Shown: positions 20,264 to 28,648 of the stretch, one piece after another
Layout: every line of letters starts with the position of its first letter
How positions within the stretch are numbered: position 1 is the stretch's first letter
Source: Streptomyces sp. NBC_01317
GTDB taxonomy: Bacteria; Actinomycetota; Actinomycetes; Streptomycetales; Streptomycetaceae
Assembly (NCBI RefSeq): GCF_035961655.1
Contig: NZ_CP108393.1
Span: 2,463,501 to 2,527,500, forward strand
Direction of reading: 5' to 3'
Length of the DNA stretch: 64,000 nucleotides
The notes under the pieces: model-generated
The model's database searches: none
Told to the model about the DNA's origin: nothing
Seen by the model: the letters and a program-made list of their open reading frames with translations, nothing else
Program-made: the position numbers and the translations under genes

Positions 20264-20289
20264 AAAAAACCCCTCGCGGATGCGAGAGG
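20264..20289 (-). terminator. Transcription attenuator upstream of cimA
   Basis: Reading leftward, CCTCTCGC-ATCC-GCGAGGGG forms an eight-pair stem (one G-U) followed by TTTTTT, about 93 bases ahead of the cimA start and 54 bases after the leader peptide stop. A factor-independent terminator located inside a 5' leader, before the gene, is the mark of attenuation. Confidence 0.85.
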
Positions 20290-20342
20290 TCTGCGCGCGG
20301 GTCCGAGGCTCGATGTCCGCTCCGTACTGGTCTACGGGGCGG

Positions 20343-20378
20343 TCACTGCGGACCGGCGCGCTTGCTGCCAATAATCAT
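20343..20378 (-). CDS. cimA leader peptide MIIGSKRAGPQ
   Basis: An 11-codon frame, ATG ATT ATT GGC AGC AAG CGC GCC GGT CCG CAG TGA, ends 54 bases before the attenuator hairpin. Two adjacent isoleucine codons, both the very rare ATT in this GC-rich genome, would stall a ribosome when charged Ile-tRNA runs short. No clear Shine-Dalgarno site precedes it, so translation may be leaderless or weak. Its end (GSKRAG) resembles the GKRVG end of the ilvB leader peptide in this same window, which suggests shared ancestry or shared folding needs. Too short for standard gene callers. Confidence 0.75.
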   Translation of the reverse strand: MIIGSKRAGPQ

Positions 20379-20479
20379 GACGAACGAGAGCACGAGCCGA
20401 TTTTCGCACGTCTCGTCACTTTACGGTGCCCTGTCTCACGATGCGGTCGATCATCTTCCGGCCCTCCGGCGCGGCGGGG

Positions 20480-20507
20480 CCCGCATCCCGGGGGTGCGGG
20501 ATGCGGG
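20480..20507 (-). terminator. Terminator of ilvE
   Basis: A perfect 11-bp stem, CCCGCATCCCG (20480-20490) with 20497-20507, about 50 bases past the ilvE stop. Between the stop and the stem lie degenerate direct repeats of ACCAGGTCAG. Confidence 0.7.
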
Positions 20508-20554
20508 TCCTCGTACGGACGACCAGGTCAGGCCAACCAGGTGAGACCAACAGG

Positions 20555-21646
20555 TCAGGCGACCTCGTGCCGCCAGCCGTGGGCGTCCGGCGCGGCGCCC
20601 GACTGGATCTCCAGCAGGGCCTTGCGCATCTTCATCGTGACCTCGCCGGGGCGGCCGTCCGCCACCGTCCAGCCGCCGCGCGCGGAGTGGACCGTACCGA
20701 CGGGGGTGATAACGGCGGCGGTGCCGCACGCGAACACCTCGGTGAGCGAGCCGTCGGCGTTGCCGGTGCGCCAGTCGTCGACGGTCAGGCGGCCCTCCGT
20801 CACCTCGTACCCGAGGTCGGCGGCGATCTTCAGGACCGAGTCGCGGGTGACGCCGGCGAGGAGGGTGCCGGTCAGCTCGGGCGTCATGAGCTTGTCGCCG
20901 TACACGAAGAAGAGGTTGTTGGTGCCCATCTCCTCGATCCAGCGCCGCTCCGTCGCGTCCAGCCAGACCACCTGGTCGCAGCCGTGCTTCGTGGCCTCGG
21001 CCTGGGCGATGAGGGATGCGGCGTAGTTGCCGCCGGCCTTCGCCTCGCCCGTGCCTCCGGGGGCCGCGCGCACGTATTCCTCGGACAGCCAGACGGAGAC
21101 CGGCTTCACCCCGCCGGCGAAGTACGCCCCGGCCGGGGACGCGATGACCATGAAGAGGAACTCGTTGGCCGGCCGCACGCCGACACCGACCTCCGTCGCG
21201 AACATGAACGGCCGGATGTAGAGGGATTCCTCACCGACGCCGGGCACCCACGCGCGGTCCTGGTGGATGAGCGCGTCCACCGCGGCGACGAACGTCTCCA
21301 CGGGCAGCTCGGGCATCGCCATCCGGCGCGCGGAGCGCTGGAAGCGGCGCGCGTTCTCCTCCGGGCGGAAGGTGGCGACGGAGCCGTCCACCTGCCGGTA
21401 CGCCTTGAGTCCCTCGAAGATCGTCTGCGCGTAGTGCAGGGTCATGTTCGCCGGGTCGATCGACAGCGGGGCGTACGGCACCAGCTCGGCATCGTGCCAG
21501 CCGCGGCCCTCGGTCCACTTCACCGTCACCATGTTGTCGGTGAAGTAGCGGCCGAACCCGGGGTTGGCGAGGATCCGCTCCCGCTCGGCGTCGGACAGCG
21601 GGTGCGCGGAGGGCTTGAGCTCCAGGGTGGTCGTGGGCGTGGTCAT
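20555..21646 (-). CDS. ilvE: Branched-chain amino acid aminotransferase
   Basis: A 363-residue class IV PLP enzyme that transfers the amino group between glutamate and the keto acids of leucine, isoleucine and valine. Lys203 in [11 protein letters not shown] is the PLP lysine. Further family motifs are [16 protein letters not shown], the substrate loop [14 protein letters not shown], and [20 protein letters not shown] in place of the E-x-G-T-x-N loop. A GGACGAG ribosome site precedes the ATG. It is codirectional with leuB but 228 bases and a strong terminator separate them, so it has its own promoter. A short GC hairpin lies at 21739-21760 in its leader. No leader peptide was found. Confidence 0.95.
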   Translation of the reverse strand: MTTPTTTLELKPSAHPLSDAERERILANPGFGRYFTDNMVTVKWTEGRGWHDAELVPYAPLSIDPANMTLHYAQTIFEGLKAYRQVDGSVATFRPEENARRFQRSARRMAMPELPVETFVAAVDALIHQDRAWVPGVGEESLYIRPFMFATEVGVGVRPANEFLFMVIASPAGAYFAGGVKPVSVWLSEEYVRAAPGGTGEAKAGGNYAASLIAQAEATKHGCDQVVWLDATERRWIEEMGTNNLFFVYGDKLMTPELTGTLLAGVTRDSVLKIAADLGYEVTEGRLTVDDWRTGNADGSLTEVFACGTAAVITPVGTVHSARGGWTVADGRPGEVTMKMRKALLEIQSGAAPDAHGWRHEVA

Positions 21647-21827
21647 GAATACTCTCGTCCTTCACCGGTTGTGTGTGACGGACCGCGTTCACGCCGCTAC
21701 AGCCCTACTAGGACGTCCGAGTATGCGGGCGGGCGACCGCCCCGCCGTGGAGAGCGGGGCGTGGGTGTAACCGGAACGAGTGAATGCGGTCCTGGGATGA
21801 TGGTGTCACCCGGAGGCCGCAAAAGCA

Positions 21828-21857
21828 CAGCCGCCGGGTCACAGGACCCGGCGGCTG
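21828..21857 (-). terminator. Terminator of leuB
   Basis: A 13-bp perfect stem CAGCCGCCGGGTC (21828-21840) with 21845-21857 and a four-base loop, followed leftward by TTTT. It lies 17 bases beyond the leuB stop. Confidence 0.85.
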
Positions 21858-21874
21858 TCGGAAGTCGCGGCGGG

Positions 21875-22921
21875 TCAGCTCGCTACGCGTACGGCGAGCG
21901 CGTCACCGATCTCGTCGGTCGTCCGCGCGGCCGCGGAACCGTCACGCCCGGCGAGGTCGGCCGCGACGGCCTCCTCGATCCGGACGGCCTCGGCGTCGAG
22001 GCCGAGGTGGCGCAGCAGGAGGGCGACGGAGAGGACGGTGGCGGTGGGGTCGGCCTTCCCCTGGCCCGCAATGTCGGGCGCTGAGCCGTGCACCGGCTCG
22101 AACATCGAGGGGAACGTACGGTCCGGATTGATGTTCGCGGACGCGGCCAGTCCGATGCCCCCGCTGATGGCGGCGGCCAGGTCGGTGAGGATGTCACCGA
22201 AGAGGTTGTCGGTCACGATCACGTCGAAGCGCTCGGGCTGGGTGACGAAGAAGATCGTCGCGGCGTCGACGTGCAGATAGTCGGTGGTGACCTCGGGGAA
22301 CTCCTGGCCCACCCGGTCGAAGATGTTCTTCCACAGGTGGCCGGCGTAGACGAGGACGTTGTTCTTGTGGACCAGCGTCAGCTTCTTGCGGGGGCGGGCG
22401 GCGGCGCGCGCGTACGCGTCCCTGACGACCCGCTCCACGCCGTACGCCGTGTTGAGGCTCACTTCGGTGGCCACCTCGGCGGGTGTGCCGGTGCGCAGCG
22501 AGCCGCCGTTGCCCGTGTACGGGCCTTCGGTGCCCTCGCGGACGACGACGAAGTCGATGGCGGGGCGGCCGGCCAGCGGGGTCGCGGTGTTCGGGAACAG
22601 CTTCGACGGACGCAGGTTCACGTAGTGGTCGAAGGCGAAGCGCAGCTTGAGGAGGAGCCCGCGCTCCAGGACGCCGGACGGCACGGTCGGGTCGCCGATC
22701 GCGCCGAGCAGGAGGGCGTCGTGGCCCTTGAGGGCTTCGAGGTCCGCGTCCGGGAGGGTCTCCCCGGTCCGGTGCCAGCGGCCCGCGCCGAGGTCGTACT
22801 CCTTGGTCTCCAGCTTCACATCCTGCGGGAGGACGGCACGCAGGACCTTGAGGCCCTGGGCGACGACCTCCTGACCGATGCCGTCACCGGGGATCACTGC
22901 GAGATTGATGCTGCGAGACAT
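21875..22921 (-). CDS. leuB: 3-isopropylmalate dehydrogenase
   Basis: A 348-residue isocitrate/isopropylmalate dehydrogenase family enzyme acting in leucine synthesis. The N-terminal [20 protein letters not shown] binds nucleotide. [10 protein letters not shown] and [16 protein letters not shown] hold substrate residues, and [26 protein letters not shown] is the metal-binding signature. [26 protein letters not shown] binds NAD. The absence of the Arg-Tyr changes of isocitrate dehydrogenases and the short length favour LeuB, although a role on methylmalate in the citramalate route is also possible for this enzyme class. Its GGAG ribosome site overlaps the stop of a 20-codon upstream frame embedded in a long hairpin. 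Confidence 0.94.
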   Translation of the reverse strand: MSRSINLAVIPGDGIGQEVVAQGLKVLRAVLPQDVKLETKEYDLGAGRWHRTGETLPDADLEALKGHDALLLGAIGDPTVPSGVLERGLLLKLRFAFDHYVNLRPSKLFPNTATPLAGRPAIDFVVVREGTEGPYTGNGGSLRTGTPAEVATEVSLNTAYGVERVVRDAYARAAARPRKKLTLVHKNNVLVYAGHLWKNIFDRVGQEFPEVTTDYLHVDAATIFFVTQPERFDVIVTDNLFGDILTDLAAAISGGIGLAASANINPDRTFPSMFEPVHGSAPDIAGQGKADPTATVLSVALLLRHLGLDAEAVRIEEAVAADLAGRDGSAAARTTDEIGDALAVRVAS

Positions 22922-22930
22922 AGCGGCACC

Positions 22931-22993
22931 CTACTCCGCGTCCCATGGATTGACATCCGTGTCCATTCCGTGGACACGGATGCCAATCTCCAT
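22931..22993 (-). CDS. Possible upstream peptide frame in the leuB leader
   Basis: ATG at 22991-22993 opens a 20-residue frame, MEIGIRVHGMDTDVNPWDAE, that stops ten bases before leuB. Its TAG lies immediately after the GGAG that serves leuB, so reading it would place a ribosome at the leuB start. It contains one rare ATT isoleucine codon and one ATC but no leucine, so it is not an obvious leucine sensor. Most of it lies within the hairpin at 22942-22996. It may be only a chance frame. Confidence 0.35.
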   Translation of the reverse strand: MEIGIRVHGMDTDVNPWDAE

Positions 22994-22996
22994 GGG
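22942..22996 (-). repeat. Long imperfect inverted repeat in the leuB 5' region
   Basis: CATCCGTGTCC (22954-22964) pairs perfectly with GGACACGGATG (22972-22982) and the pairing extends outward to CCCATGG on both sides with one mismatch and a two-base bulge, about 23 pairs in all. It ends 20 bases from the leuB start. It could be an operator or an RNA structure controlling translation. Confidence 0.6.
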
Positions 22997-23040
22997 TACC
23001 GCGTCCTGACAGGGGTCCTGACGCGGGTCCTGACAGGGGC

Positions 23041-23169
23041 TCAGTGGCCCGTCGAGCCGCCGTTGTCCCTGCGGTCGAGGGCGCGCTGGAGCGCCGCGGC
23101 GGCGTTCTTGCGCTCGGACTCGCTCGTACGGGGAGTGTGACGGACGCGGCGGACAGTGGTCTCGGCCAT
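23041..23169 (-). CDS. Conserved-looking 42-residue basic protein
   Basis: ATG at 23167-23169 with an AAGGAG ribosome site gives MAETTVRRVRHTPRTSESERKNAAAALQRALDRRDNGGSTGH. It is short, charged and probably helical over AAAALQRALDRRD, with no membrane segment. Codon third positions are strongly G/C as in real genes. It lies 119 bases upstream of leuB on the same strand. Between the two genes sit three GTCCTGAC repeats (about 23003-23035). Function unknown; short proteins of this style next to leuB are, to my recollection, frequent in Streptomyces. The frame is open upstream but that part has no ribosome site. Confidence 0.65.
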   Translation of the reverse strand: MAETTVRRVRHTPRTSESERKNAAAALQRALDRRDNGGSTGH

Positions 23170-23429
23170 GTTGATCGACTCCTTGAGGCAGCGGAGAGCG
23201 GAGACATGCGGCACGGGGGCCGCATGATGCGTCTGCGAGGCGCCGGAAGGGGCGGTGCGGCATACGCGGCAGGGGTTGCCTGCGTGGGGGCGCGTGCCGT
23301 CTACCGCGTTCGCTCGATGAAGCGAGACGTTCGGCTCATTCCAAGCTAGGCGAGCGGGGCCGCCCTGTCTCCCCAATTACTCGGACTTCCTACTATCTGA
23401 GACGGTGATCATGGAAACCGCCGGAGCGG

Positions 23430-23469
23430 TGCCGGGTGAGTGCCGGGGTGACTGCCGGGTGAGTGCCGG
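23430..23469. repeat. 17-bp direct repeat in front of the DUF1206 gene
   Basis: TGCCGGGTGAGTGCCGG occurs at 23430-23446 and 23453-23469 (23-base period). The whole 23170-23559 stretch, 390 bases, has no gene that I can support. It is the divergent control region for the 42-residue gene and the DUF1206 gene, with an AT-richer patch at 23370-23415 that may hold promoters. Confidence 0.6.
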
Positions 23470-23559
23470 AACGGCCCCCGGGTGTGAGCGCCGGGGAGAC
23501 GCCCCTGGAGAGCCGTTTCCCCCGGGCGGGCGGGGGCACCCGGACAGCGGAGGTTCACC

Positions 23560-24399
23560 ATGGACGCACAGACGGTTTCACGCAGTGGCCAGGGCAAGGC
23601 GCGACAGGCGGCGAACAGCTCGGTGATGGACGGCGCGGCCCGCTGGGGCTTCGCCGCGCGGGGCGTGATCTACCTGCTCATCGGGGTCCTGGCGCTGCGG
23701 ATCGCCTTCGGCGGGGGCGGGGAGCAGGCCGACCGCGGGGGCGCGCTCGCCGAGCTGGCGAAGCAGCCGATGGGGTCGGTCCTGCTCTGGGTCCTCGGGA
23801 TCGGACTCGTCGGGATGGCGCTGTGGCGGCTCTCGGAGGCGATCGTGGGCGCGGCGGGCCCCGACGGCCGGAAGCCGGGCAAGCGGCTGATGTCGGCGGG
23901 CCGCTTCGTCTTCTACGGTTTTGTCGCCTACTCGGTCCTGGCGTTCGCCGCCGGGGAGAAGAGCAGCGGCAGCGGGTCCGGCGACCAGCAGTCGCAGGAC
24001 ATCACCGCGAGGGCGCTGAACTGGCCCGGCGGCCAGTGGATCGTGGGGATCGCCGGCGCGGGCATAGTCGTCGCCGGCCTGTGGGTCGGGACGCGCGCGG
24101 TGATGCGCTCGTACCACAAGCACCTGAAGCTCGGTGAGATGTCCCGCAGGACCCGGCAGCTGGTCGACGTGACGGGCGTCGGCGGGGGTGCGGGGCGCGG
24201 GATCCTGTTCGCCGCGATCGGCGGGTTCGTGATCCAGGCGGCGGTGACGTACGAGCCGGACAAGGCCAAGGGCTTCGACGACACGCTGCGTTCGTTCACC
24301 GAGACCCCGGCCGGCCCGTGGCTGCTGGCCCTCGTCGCGACGGGGCTGGTGCTGTTCGGTGTCTTCTCGTTCGCGATGGCCCGCTGGCGCCGGGTCTGA
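23560..24399 (+). CDS. DUF1206 integral membrane protein
   Basis: A 279-residue protein made of three repeats of the DUF1206 unit, each a helical pair: WGFAARGVIYLLIGVLALRIAF with SVLLWVLGIGLVGMALWRLSEA; AGRFVFYGFVAYSVLAF with WIVGIAGAGIVVAGLWVGTRAV; and RGILFAAIGGFVIQAA with PWLLALVATGLVLFGVFSFAMARW. That makes six membrane segments. The repeated Arg-Gly turn before each first helix is the family signature. A GGAGG-like site precedes the ATG. The family is widespread in actinobacteria and has no assigned function. It stands alone, convergent with pruA. Confidence 0.88.
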   Translation: MDAQTVSRSGQGKARQAANSSVMDGAARWGFAARGVIYLLIGVLALRIAFGGGGEQADRGGALAELAKQPMGSVLLWVLGIGLVGMALWRLSEAIVGAAGPDGRKPGKRLMSAGRFVFYGFVAYSVLAFAAGEKSSGSGSGDQQSQDITARALNWPGGQWIVGIAGAGIVVAGLWVGTRAVMRSYHKHLKLGEMSRRTRQLVDVTGVGGGAGRGILFAAIGGFVIQAAVTYEPDKAKGFDDTLRSFTETPAGPWLLALVATGLVLFGVFSFAMARWRRV

Positions 24400-24480
24400 C
24401 GGCCCTTCGGCCCTGGGTGCGAGGTCACGTACGCGTACCGCCTCCGCACCGGCGCCCCTCTCCCGTACGGAGGCACAACA

Positions 24481-24519
24481 CCGCCCCCGCTCCGGAGGGG
24501 GGCGCCGGTGCGGGGGCGG
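24481..24519. terminator. GC-only stem-loop between DUF1206 gene and pruA
   Basis: CCGCCCCCGC (24481-24490) pairs with GCGGGGGCGG (24510-24519), with smaller hairpins inside the loop. Convergent genes on both sides make a bidirectional terminator likely. Confidence 0.6.
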
Positions 24520-24551
24520 GGGTATCGGGGCCCGTACAGGGGCCGGAGCCG

Positions 24552-26183
24552 TCAGCCCATGTGCGGGTAGCGGTAGTCCGTCGGCGGGACCAGCGTCTCC
24601 TTGATGGCGCGGGTCAGCGTCCAGCGCATCAGGTTCTGCGGGGCGCCCGCCTTGTCGTTGGTGCCGGACGCGCGCCCGCCGCCGAAGGGCTGCTGGCCGA
24701 CGACGGCACCCGTGGACTTGTCGTTGATGTAGAAGTTGCCGGCCGCGTACCGCAGCTTCTCCATCGTCCGGGCCGCCGCCGCGCGGTCGTTGGCGATGAC
24801 CGAGCCGGTCAGCGCGTAGGCCGAGACCGACTCCAGCTGCGTCAGCACGCTCTCGTAGTCCGCGTCGTCGTAGACGTGCACGGCGAGGATCGGGCCGAAG
24901 TACTCCGTCGTGAAGACCTCGTTCTCCGGGTCCGTGCAGACGATGACCGTCGGGCGGACGAAGTACCCGACGGAGTCGTCGTACGTCCCGCCCGCGACGA
25001 TCGTGCAGGTGGGGTCGGCGGCGGCGCGGTCGATCGCGGCCTTGTTCTTCGCGAAGGCGCGCTCGTCGATGACGGCGCCCATGAAGTGCCCGAGGTCCGT
25101 GACGTCGCCCATGGTGAGCGAGTCGACCTCGGCCGCGAACCGCTCCTTGAAGCCGTCGTCCCAGATCGAAGCGGGGATGTACGCGCGCGAGGACGCGGAG
25201 CACTTCTGGCCCTGGTACTCGAACGAGCCCCTGGTCAGCGCGGTCTTGAGGATCGCGGGGTCGGCGCTCGGGTGGGCGACGACAAAGTCCTTGCCGCCGG
25301 TCTCGCCGACGATCCGGGGGTACGAACGGTACGTCTCGATGTTCTCGCCGACCGTCTTCCACAGGTGCTGGAAGGTCTTCGTCGAGCCGGTGAAGTGGAT
25401 GCCGGCCAGGTCGCGGTGGCGCAGCGCCACCTCGGACACGGCGATCCCGTCCCCGGTCACCAGGTTGATGACGCCCTTGGGCAGCCCGGCCTCCTCCAGC
25501 AGCTCCATCAGCAGCACGGCCGCCAGGGTCTGGGTGGGCGACGGCTTCCAGACGACGACGTTGCCCATCAGCGCGGGCGCGGTCGGCAGGTTGCCCGCGA
25601 TGGCGGAGAAGTTGAACGGCGTGATCGCGTAGACGAAGCCTTCGAGCGGGCGGTGGTCGAGCCGGTTCCACACGCCGGGCGAGTTGGCAGGCGGCTGCTC
25701 GGCCAGCAGGTCACGGGCGTACGAGACGTTGAAGCGCCAGAAGTCGACCAGCTCGCAGGGACAGTCGATCTCCGCCTGCTGCGCGGTCTTCGACTGGCCG
25801 AGCATGGTCGCGGCGGCCAGCGTCTCGCGCCAGGGGCCCGCCAGCAGCTCGGCGGCGCGCAGGATGATCGCCGCGCGGTCGTCGAAGGCCATCGCGCGCC
25901 AGGCCGGGGCGGCGGCGAGGGCCGCGTCGACCGCGTCCTGGGCGTCCTGCTCCGTGGCGCCGGCGAACGTACCGAGCACCGCCTCGTGGCGGTGGGGCTG
26001 GACGACGTCGACCCGCGCGCCGCCGCCCATCCGCTTCACGCCGCCGATGGTCATCGGCAGGTCGACGGGGTTCTCGGCCAGTTCCTTGAGCTTCGCCTCC
26101 AGCAGGGCGCGCTCGGGCGAGCCTGGGGCGTAGCCGTGCACCGGTTCGTTGACCGGCGTCGGAACCTGGGTCACAGCGTCCAT
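24552..26183 (-). CDS. pruA: 1-pyrroline-5-carboxylate dehydrogenase
   Basis: A 543-residue aldehyde dehydrogenase family member oxidising P5C/glutamate semialdehyde to glutamate with NAD, the second step of proline breakdown. The catalytic Cys is in EYQGQKCSASSRAYIP and the general-base Glu in VGETGGKDFVVAHPSA. The P5CDH-type start TPVNEPVHGYAPGSPERALLEAKL and the C-terminal NDKSTGAVVGQQPFGGGRASGTNDKAG are characteristic. It lies 67 bases after the proline dehydrogenase gene, and that gap contains tandem CATCGGCT units (26210-26231). The two genes form an operon, the separate-enzyme equivalent of PutA. Confidence 0.96.
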   Translation of the reverse strand: MDAVTQVPTPVNEPVHGYAPGSPERALLEAKLKELAENPVDLPMTIGGVKRMGGGARVDVVQPHRHEAVLGTFAGATEQDAQDAVDAALAAAPAWRAMAFDDRAAIILRAAELLAGPWRETLAAATMLGQSKTAQQAEIDCPCELVDFWRFNVSYARDLLAEQPPANSPGVWNRLDHRPLEGFVYAITPFNFSAIAGNLPTAPALMGNVVVWKPSPTQTLAAVLLMELLEEAGLPKGVINLVTGDGIAVSEVALRHRDLAGIHFTGSTKTFQHLWKTVGENIETYRSYPRIVGETGGKDFVVAHPSADPAILKTALTRGSFEYQGQKCSASSRAYIPASIWDDGFKERFAAEVDSLTMGDVTDLGHFMGAVIDERAFAKNKAAIDRAAADPTCTIVAGGTYDDSVGYFVRPTVIVCTDPENEVFTTEYFGPILAVHVYDDADYESVLTQLESVSAYALTGSVIANDRAAAARTMEKLRYAAGNFYINDKSTGAVVGQQPFGGGRASGTNDKAGAPQNLMRWTLTRAIKETLVPPTDYRYPHMG

Positions 26184-26250
26184 GGGTGGCGGATCTCCTT
26201 CATCGACTTCATCGGCTCATCGGCTCATCGGCGGTGCGGTCGGAGCGGGG

Positions 26251-27177
26251 TCAGCCACGGCTGACGACCGAGCGCAGGAAGAACGCGAGGTTGGCGGGGC
26301 GCTCGGCGAGGCGGCGCATGAAGTAGCCGTACCAGTCGGTGCCGTACGCGATGTAGACACGCATCCGGTGCCCCTCGGCGGCCAGCCGCAGCTGCTCGGC
26401 CTCGCGGATGCCGTACAGCATCTGGAATTCGTACTCGTCGGGCTTGCGGCCCGCGCGGTGCGCGAGGTCCTGGGCGATCGCGATGATCCGGGGGTCGTGC
26501 GAGCCGACCATGGGGTAGCCGCCGCCCTCCATCAGGATCCGCAGGCTCCGGATGTACGCCTTGTCGACGTCGGCCTTGTCCTGGTACGCGACGGAAGCGG
26601 GCTCCTTGTAGGCGCCCTTGACGAGCCGTACGCGCGCGCCGGCGGCCGACAGCGCGCGGCAGTCGTCCTCCGTACGGAAGAGGTACGACTGGACGACGGC
26701 GCCGGTCTGCGGGAACGCGCGGCGGACCTCGGCGTGGATGGCGAGCGTCGAGTCGACGGTGGTGTGGTCCTCCATGTCGAGGGTGACCGTGGTGCCGATC
26801 GCGGCGGCGGCCTCGACGACGGCGGTGACGTTCTTGAGCGCGAGGTCGTGGCCGCCGGGCAGGGCCTGGCCGAAGGAGGACAGCTTCACGGACATCTCGG
26901 CGGCGGAGCCCAGTTCCAGCGGCTCCAGGGCCTCGACCAGCCGCAGGTACGCGTCCCGGGCGCGCAGCGCCTCCGCCGGGTCGGTGATGTCCTCGCCGAG
27001 GACGTCGAGGGTGACCTCCAGGCCGCCGGCCGCCATGGACCGGACGACGGGGACCGTCTCCTCGATCGACTCACCGGCGATGAAACGGTCCACCACGGGC
27101 TTGGTGACCGGGGCGGCGGACACGGCGCGGCGCAGGGAGCCGCTGCGCGAGGCGGCCAGGATCACGGGACCCAGCAC
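26251..27177 (-). CDS. Proline dehydrogenase
   Basis: GTG at 27175-27177 with GGAGG seven bases upstream gives 308 residues starting VLGPVILAASRSGSLRRAVSA. The FAD-binding barrel shows VTLDVLGEDI, TLDMEDHTTVDSTL, RVRLVKGAYKEP (flavin/substrate Lys-Gly-Ala-Tyr), VGSHDPRII and EFQMLYGIREAEQ. It ends with RVYIAYGTDWYGYFMRRLAERPAN, a substrate-site motif of the monofunctional actinobacterial enzyme. It oxidises proline to P5C, feeding PruA encoded just downstream. The divergent PucR-type gene is the natural regulator. A longer frame to 27273 exists but has no ribosome site and would cover the divergent promoter region. Confidence 0.95.
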   Translation of the reverse strand: MLGPVILAASRSGSLRRAVSAAPVTKPVVDRFIAGESIEETVPVVRSMAAGGLEVTLDVLGEDITDPAEALRARDAYLRLVEALEPLELGSAAEMSVKLSSFGQALPGGHDLALKNVTAVVEAAAAIGTTVTLDMEDHTTVDSTLAIHAEVRRAFPQTGAVVQSYLFRTEDDCRALSAAGARVRLVKGAYKEPASVAYQDKADVDKAYIRSLRILMEGGGYPMVGSHDPRIIAIAQDLAHRAGRKPDEYEFQMLYGIREAEQLRLAAEGHRMRVYIAYGTDWYGYFMRRLAERPANLAFFLRSVVSRG

Positions 27178-27261
27178 GGGGCACCTCCACGGTGAGTTCG
27201 ACCGCCCGGTGAGTTCGGGCGTCGGCTCAAAATCTAGGGAGCGGTCCGATCCTCTGCCATC

Positions 27262-27271
27262 GACAGCTGTC
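27262..27271. promoter_or_regulatory. Palindrome GACAGCTGTC in the proline dehydrogenase/pucR divergent region
   Basis: A perfect 10-base palindrome sits centrally in the 151-base divergent gap. A related half-site, GACAGATG on the minus strand, lies about 30 bases away at 27297-27304. This is a candidate binding site for the adjacent PucR-family regulator. Confidence 0.4.
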
Positions 27272-27328
27272 ACGCATCCGTGGGCGGGATCTCATACATC
27301 TGTCTGAGAGCGGTGCGAGAATGTCCGG

Positions 27329-28474
27329 ATGAAGGGCGATTACCAGGACCTGGTGGATGAGATCTCGGCGCTGCTCGGCGTCCCCGCGACGCTGGAGAAC
27401 CGGGATTTCGGGCTGATCGCCTTCGGTGCGCACGACACCGAGGACGACACGGCGATGGACCCCGTCAGGACCCGGTCGATCGTGACGCGGAAGTCGACCC
27501 CGGCGGTCCGCGCCTGGTTCGAGGGCTTCGGCATCACGCGGGCCACCGGCCCCGTCCGGATTCCGGCGGCCCCGGACGCGGGGGTCTTCCGGGGCCGGAT
27601 CTGCCTTCCCGTACGCCACCGGGGCATGGTCCTCGGTTACGTATGGCTGCTGGACGACTCCGACCCTGGCCCGAGCGCCGCCCGGCTGGCGACGGCCATG
27701 GAGGTGACCGCCCGGATCGGCGACCTGCTCGCCGAGGAGGTCAAGGCGGGCACGGACCTGGCGCGCGAACTGCGGGCGGTGCTGACCGCCGGGCCCGGCT
27801 GGCAGCGCGACACGGCGGTGACCGCGCTGCGCACGGCGCTCGGACCGGGGGCGGAGGGGCCGCACGTGGTGGTGTGCGTGGCGCCGTGGCGCGACGAGGA
27901 GCCTTCGGTACGGGCGGTGCCGGGCACGGCAGCCCTCTGCACCCTCCCCCACGACGGGCTCCCGTACGGCGGCGAGGTGGCGCTGGCCCTGCTCGTACGG
28001 CTGCGCTCGCCGGACGCCCTCACCCCGGCGCTGGCGGCGGTGGCCCGGCTGCGCGAGAGCGCCGGCCAGGACACGGCGGCGGGCGCCTCGGCCCCCCGGC
28101 GCGGCCCGTCCGACCTGCCCGCGGCCTGGCACGAAGCGGTCGCGGCGGCCCGCACGGCGGTGGCCCAGCCCCGCCTGGGCCCGGTCGCCCAGTGGCCGAC
28201 GATGGGCCCGTACCGCCTCCTCACCACCCTCCCGCCGGCCCCCGACCCCGCGGTGAGCCCCCTCCTGACCCCCGCCCACACCGAACTGGCCCGCACGGCC
28301 GAGGTCTACCTCGACTGCGCGGGCCAGGCGGGCCGCACGGCGGCGACCCTGGGCATCCACCGCCAGACGCTCTACTACCGCCTGTCCCGCATCGAACACC
28401 TGACGGGCCTGAACCTGACCTCGGGCGAGGACCGCCTGCTGCTGCACATGGGCTTGAAGGCGGCGCGGCTCTAG
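27329..28474 (+). CDS. PucR-family transcriptional regulator of proline use
   Basis: A 381-residue protein with an N-terminal sensor-like region (residues 1-150) and a central GGDEF-like/PucR linker region. The C-terminal PucR helix-turn-helix is at about 320-375 ([38 protein letters not shown]). It is divergent from the proline dehydrogenase-pruA operon with only 151 bases between, the arrangement expected for an activator responding to proline. In family terms it is like PutR/PrdR-type activators; the direct ligand is not visible. Its TAG stop is formed by the outer CTAG of an inverted-repeat element that begins there, so the C-terminus may have been set by that insertion. Confidence 0.88.
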   Translation: MKGDYQDLVDEISALLGVPATLENRDFGLIAFGAHDTEDDTAMDPVRTRSIVTRKSTPAVRAWFEGFGITRATGPVRIPAAPDAGVFRGRICLPVRHRGMVLGYVWLLDDSDPGPSAARLATAMEVTARIGDLLAEEVKAGTDLARELRAVLTAGPGWQRDTAVTALRTALGPGAEGPHVVVCVAPWRDEEPSVRAVPGTAALCTLPHDGLPYGGEVALALLVRLRSPDALTPALAAVARLRESAGQDTAAGASAPRRGPSDLPAAWHEAVAAARTAVAQPRLGPVAQWPTMGPYRLLTTLPPAPDPAVSPLLTPAHTELARTAEVYLDCAGQAGRTAATLGIHRQTLYYRLSRIEHLTGLNLTSGEDRLLLHMGLKAARL

Positions 28475-28548
28475 GGCGTGTCCGACAACGCCGCGAGCGC
28501 GCGTGCCAGACGCCGCAAGCCAGACGCCACTTCGCGGACACGCCCTAG
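28471..28548. mobile_element. 78-bp MITE-like element with 14-bp perfect terminal inverted repeats
   Basis: CTAGGGCGTGTCCG (28471-28484) is perfectly inverted at 28535-28548. Inside lie two direct copies of GCCAGACGCC (28505-28514 and 28519-28528). The ends are CTAG, itself palindromic, which could be a duplicated target site of the kind made by IS5-like elements. There is no coding capacity. From memory the motif GGGCGTGTCCG is a common dispersed repeat in Streptomyces. It begins within the pucR stop codon. Confidence 0.65.
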
Positions 28549-28648
28549 GCGGCTGTAGGTTCCGCGATGCGGTGCGCACTGACTCCGCACGGTGACCAGC
28601 TTCCGATTCCGTAGCGATGTCCGGCTCGTTCCCCGGCGCTCCGGCCGG

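Noticed and set aside
20168..20371. 67-codon leftward frame spanning the cimA leader
   Set aside because: It runs straight through the attenuator stem and T-run; the 11-codon Ile-Ile frame gives a far more coherent explanation.
26210..26231. CATCGGCT tandem units before pruA as a regulatory array
   Set aside because: Only two and a half units; reads as slipped-strand low complexity and is not symmetric.
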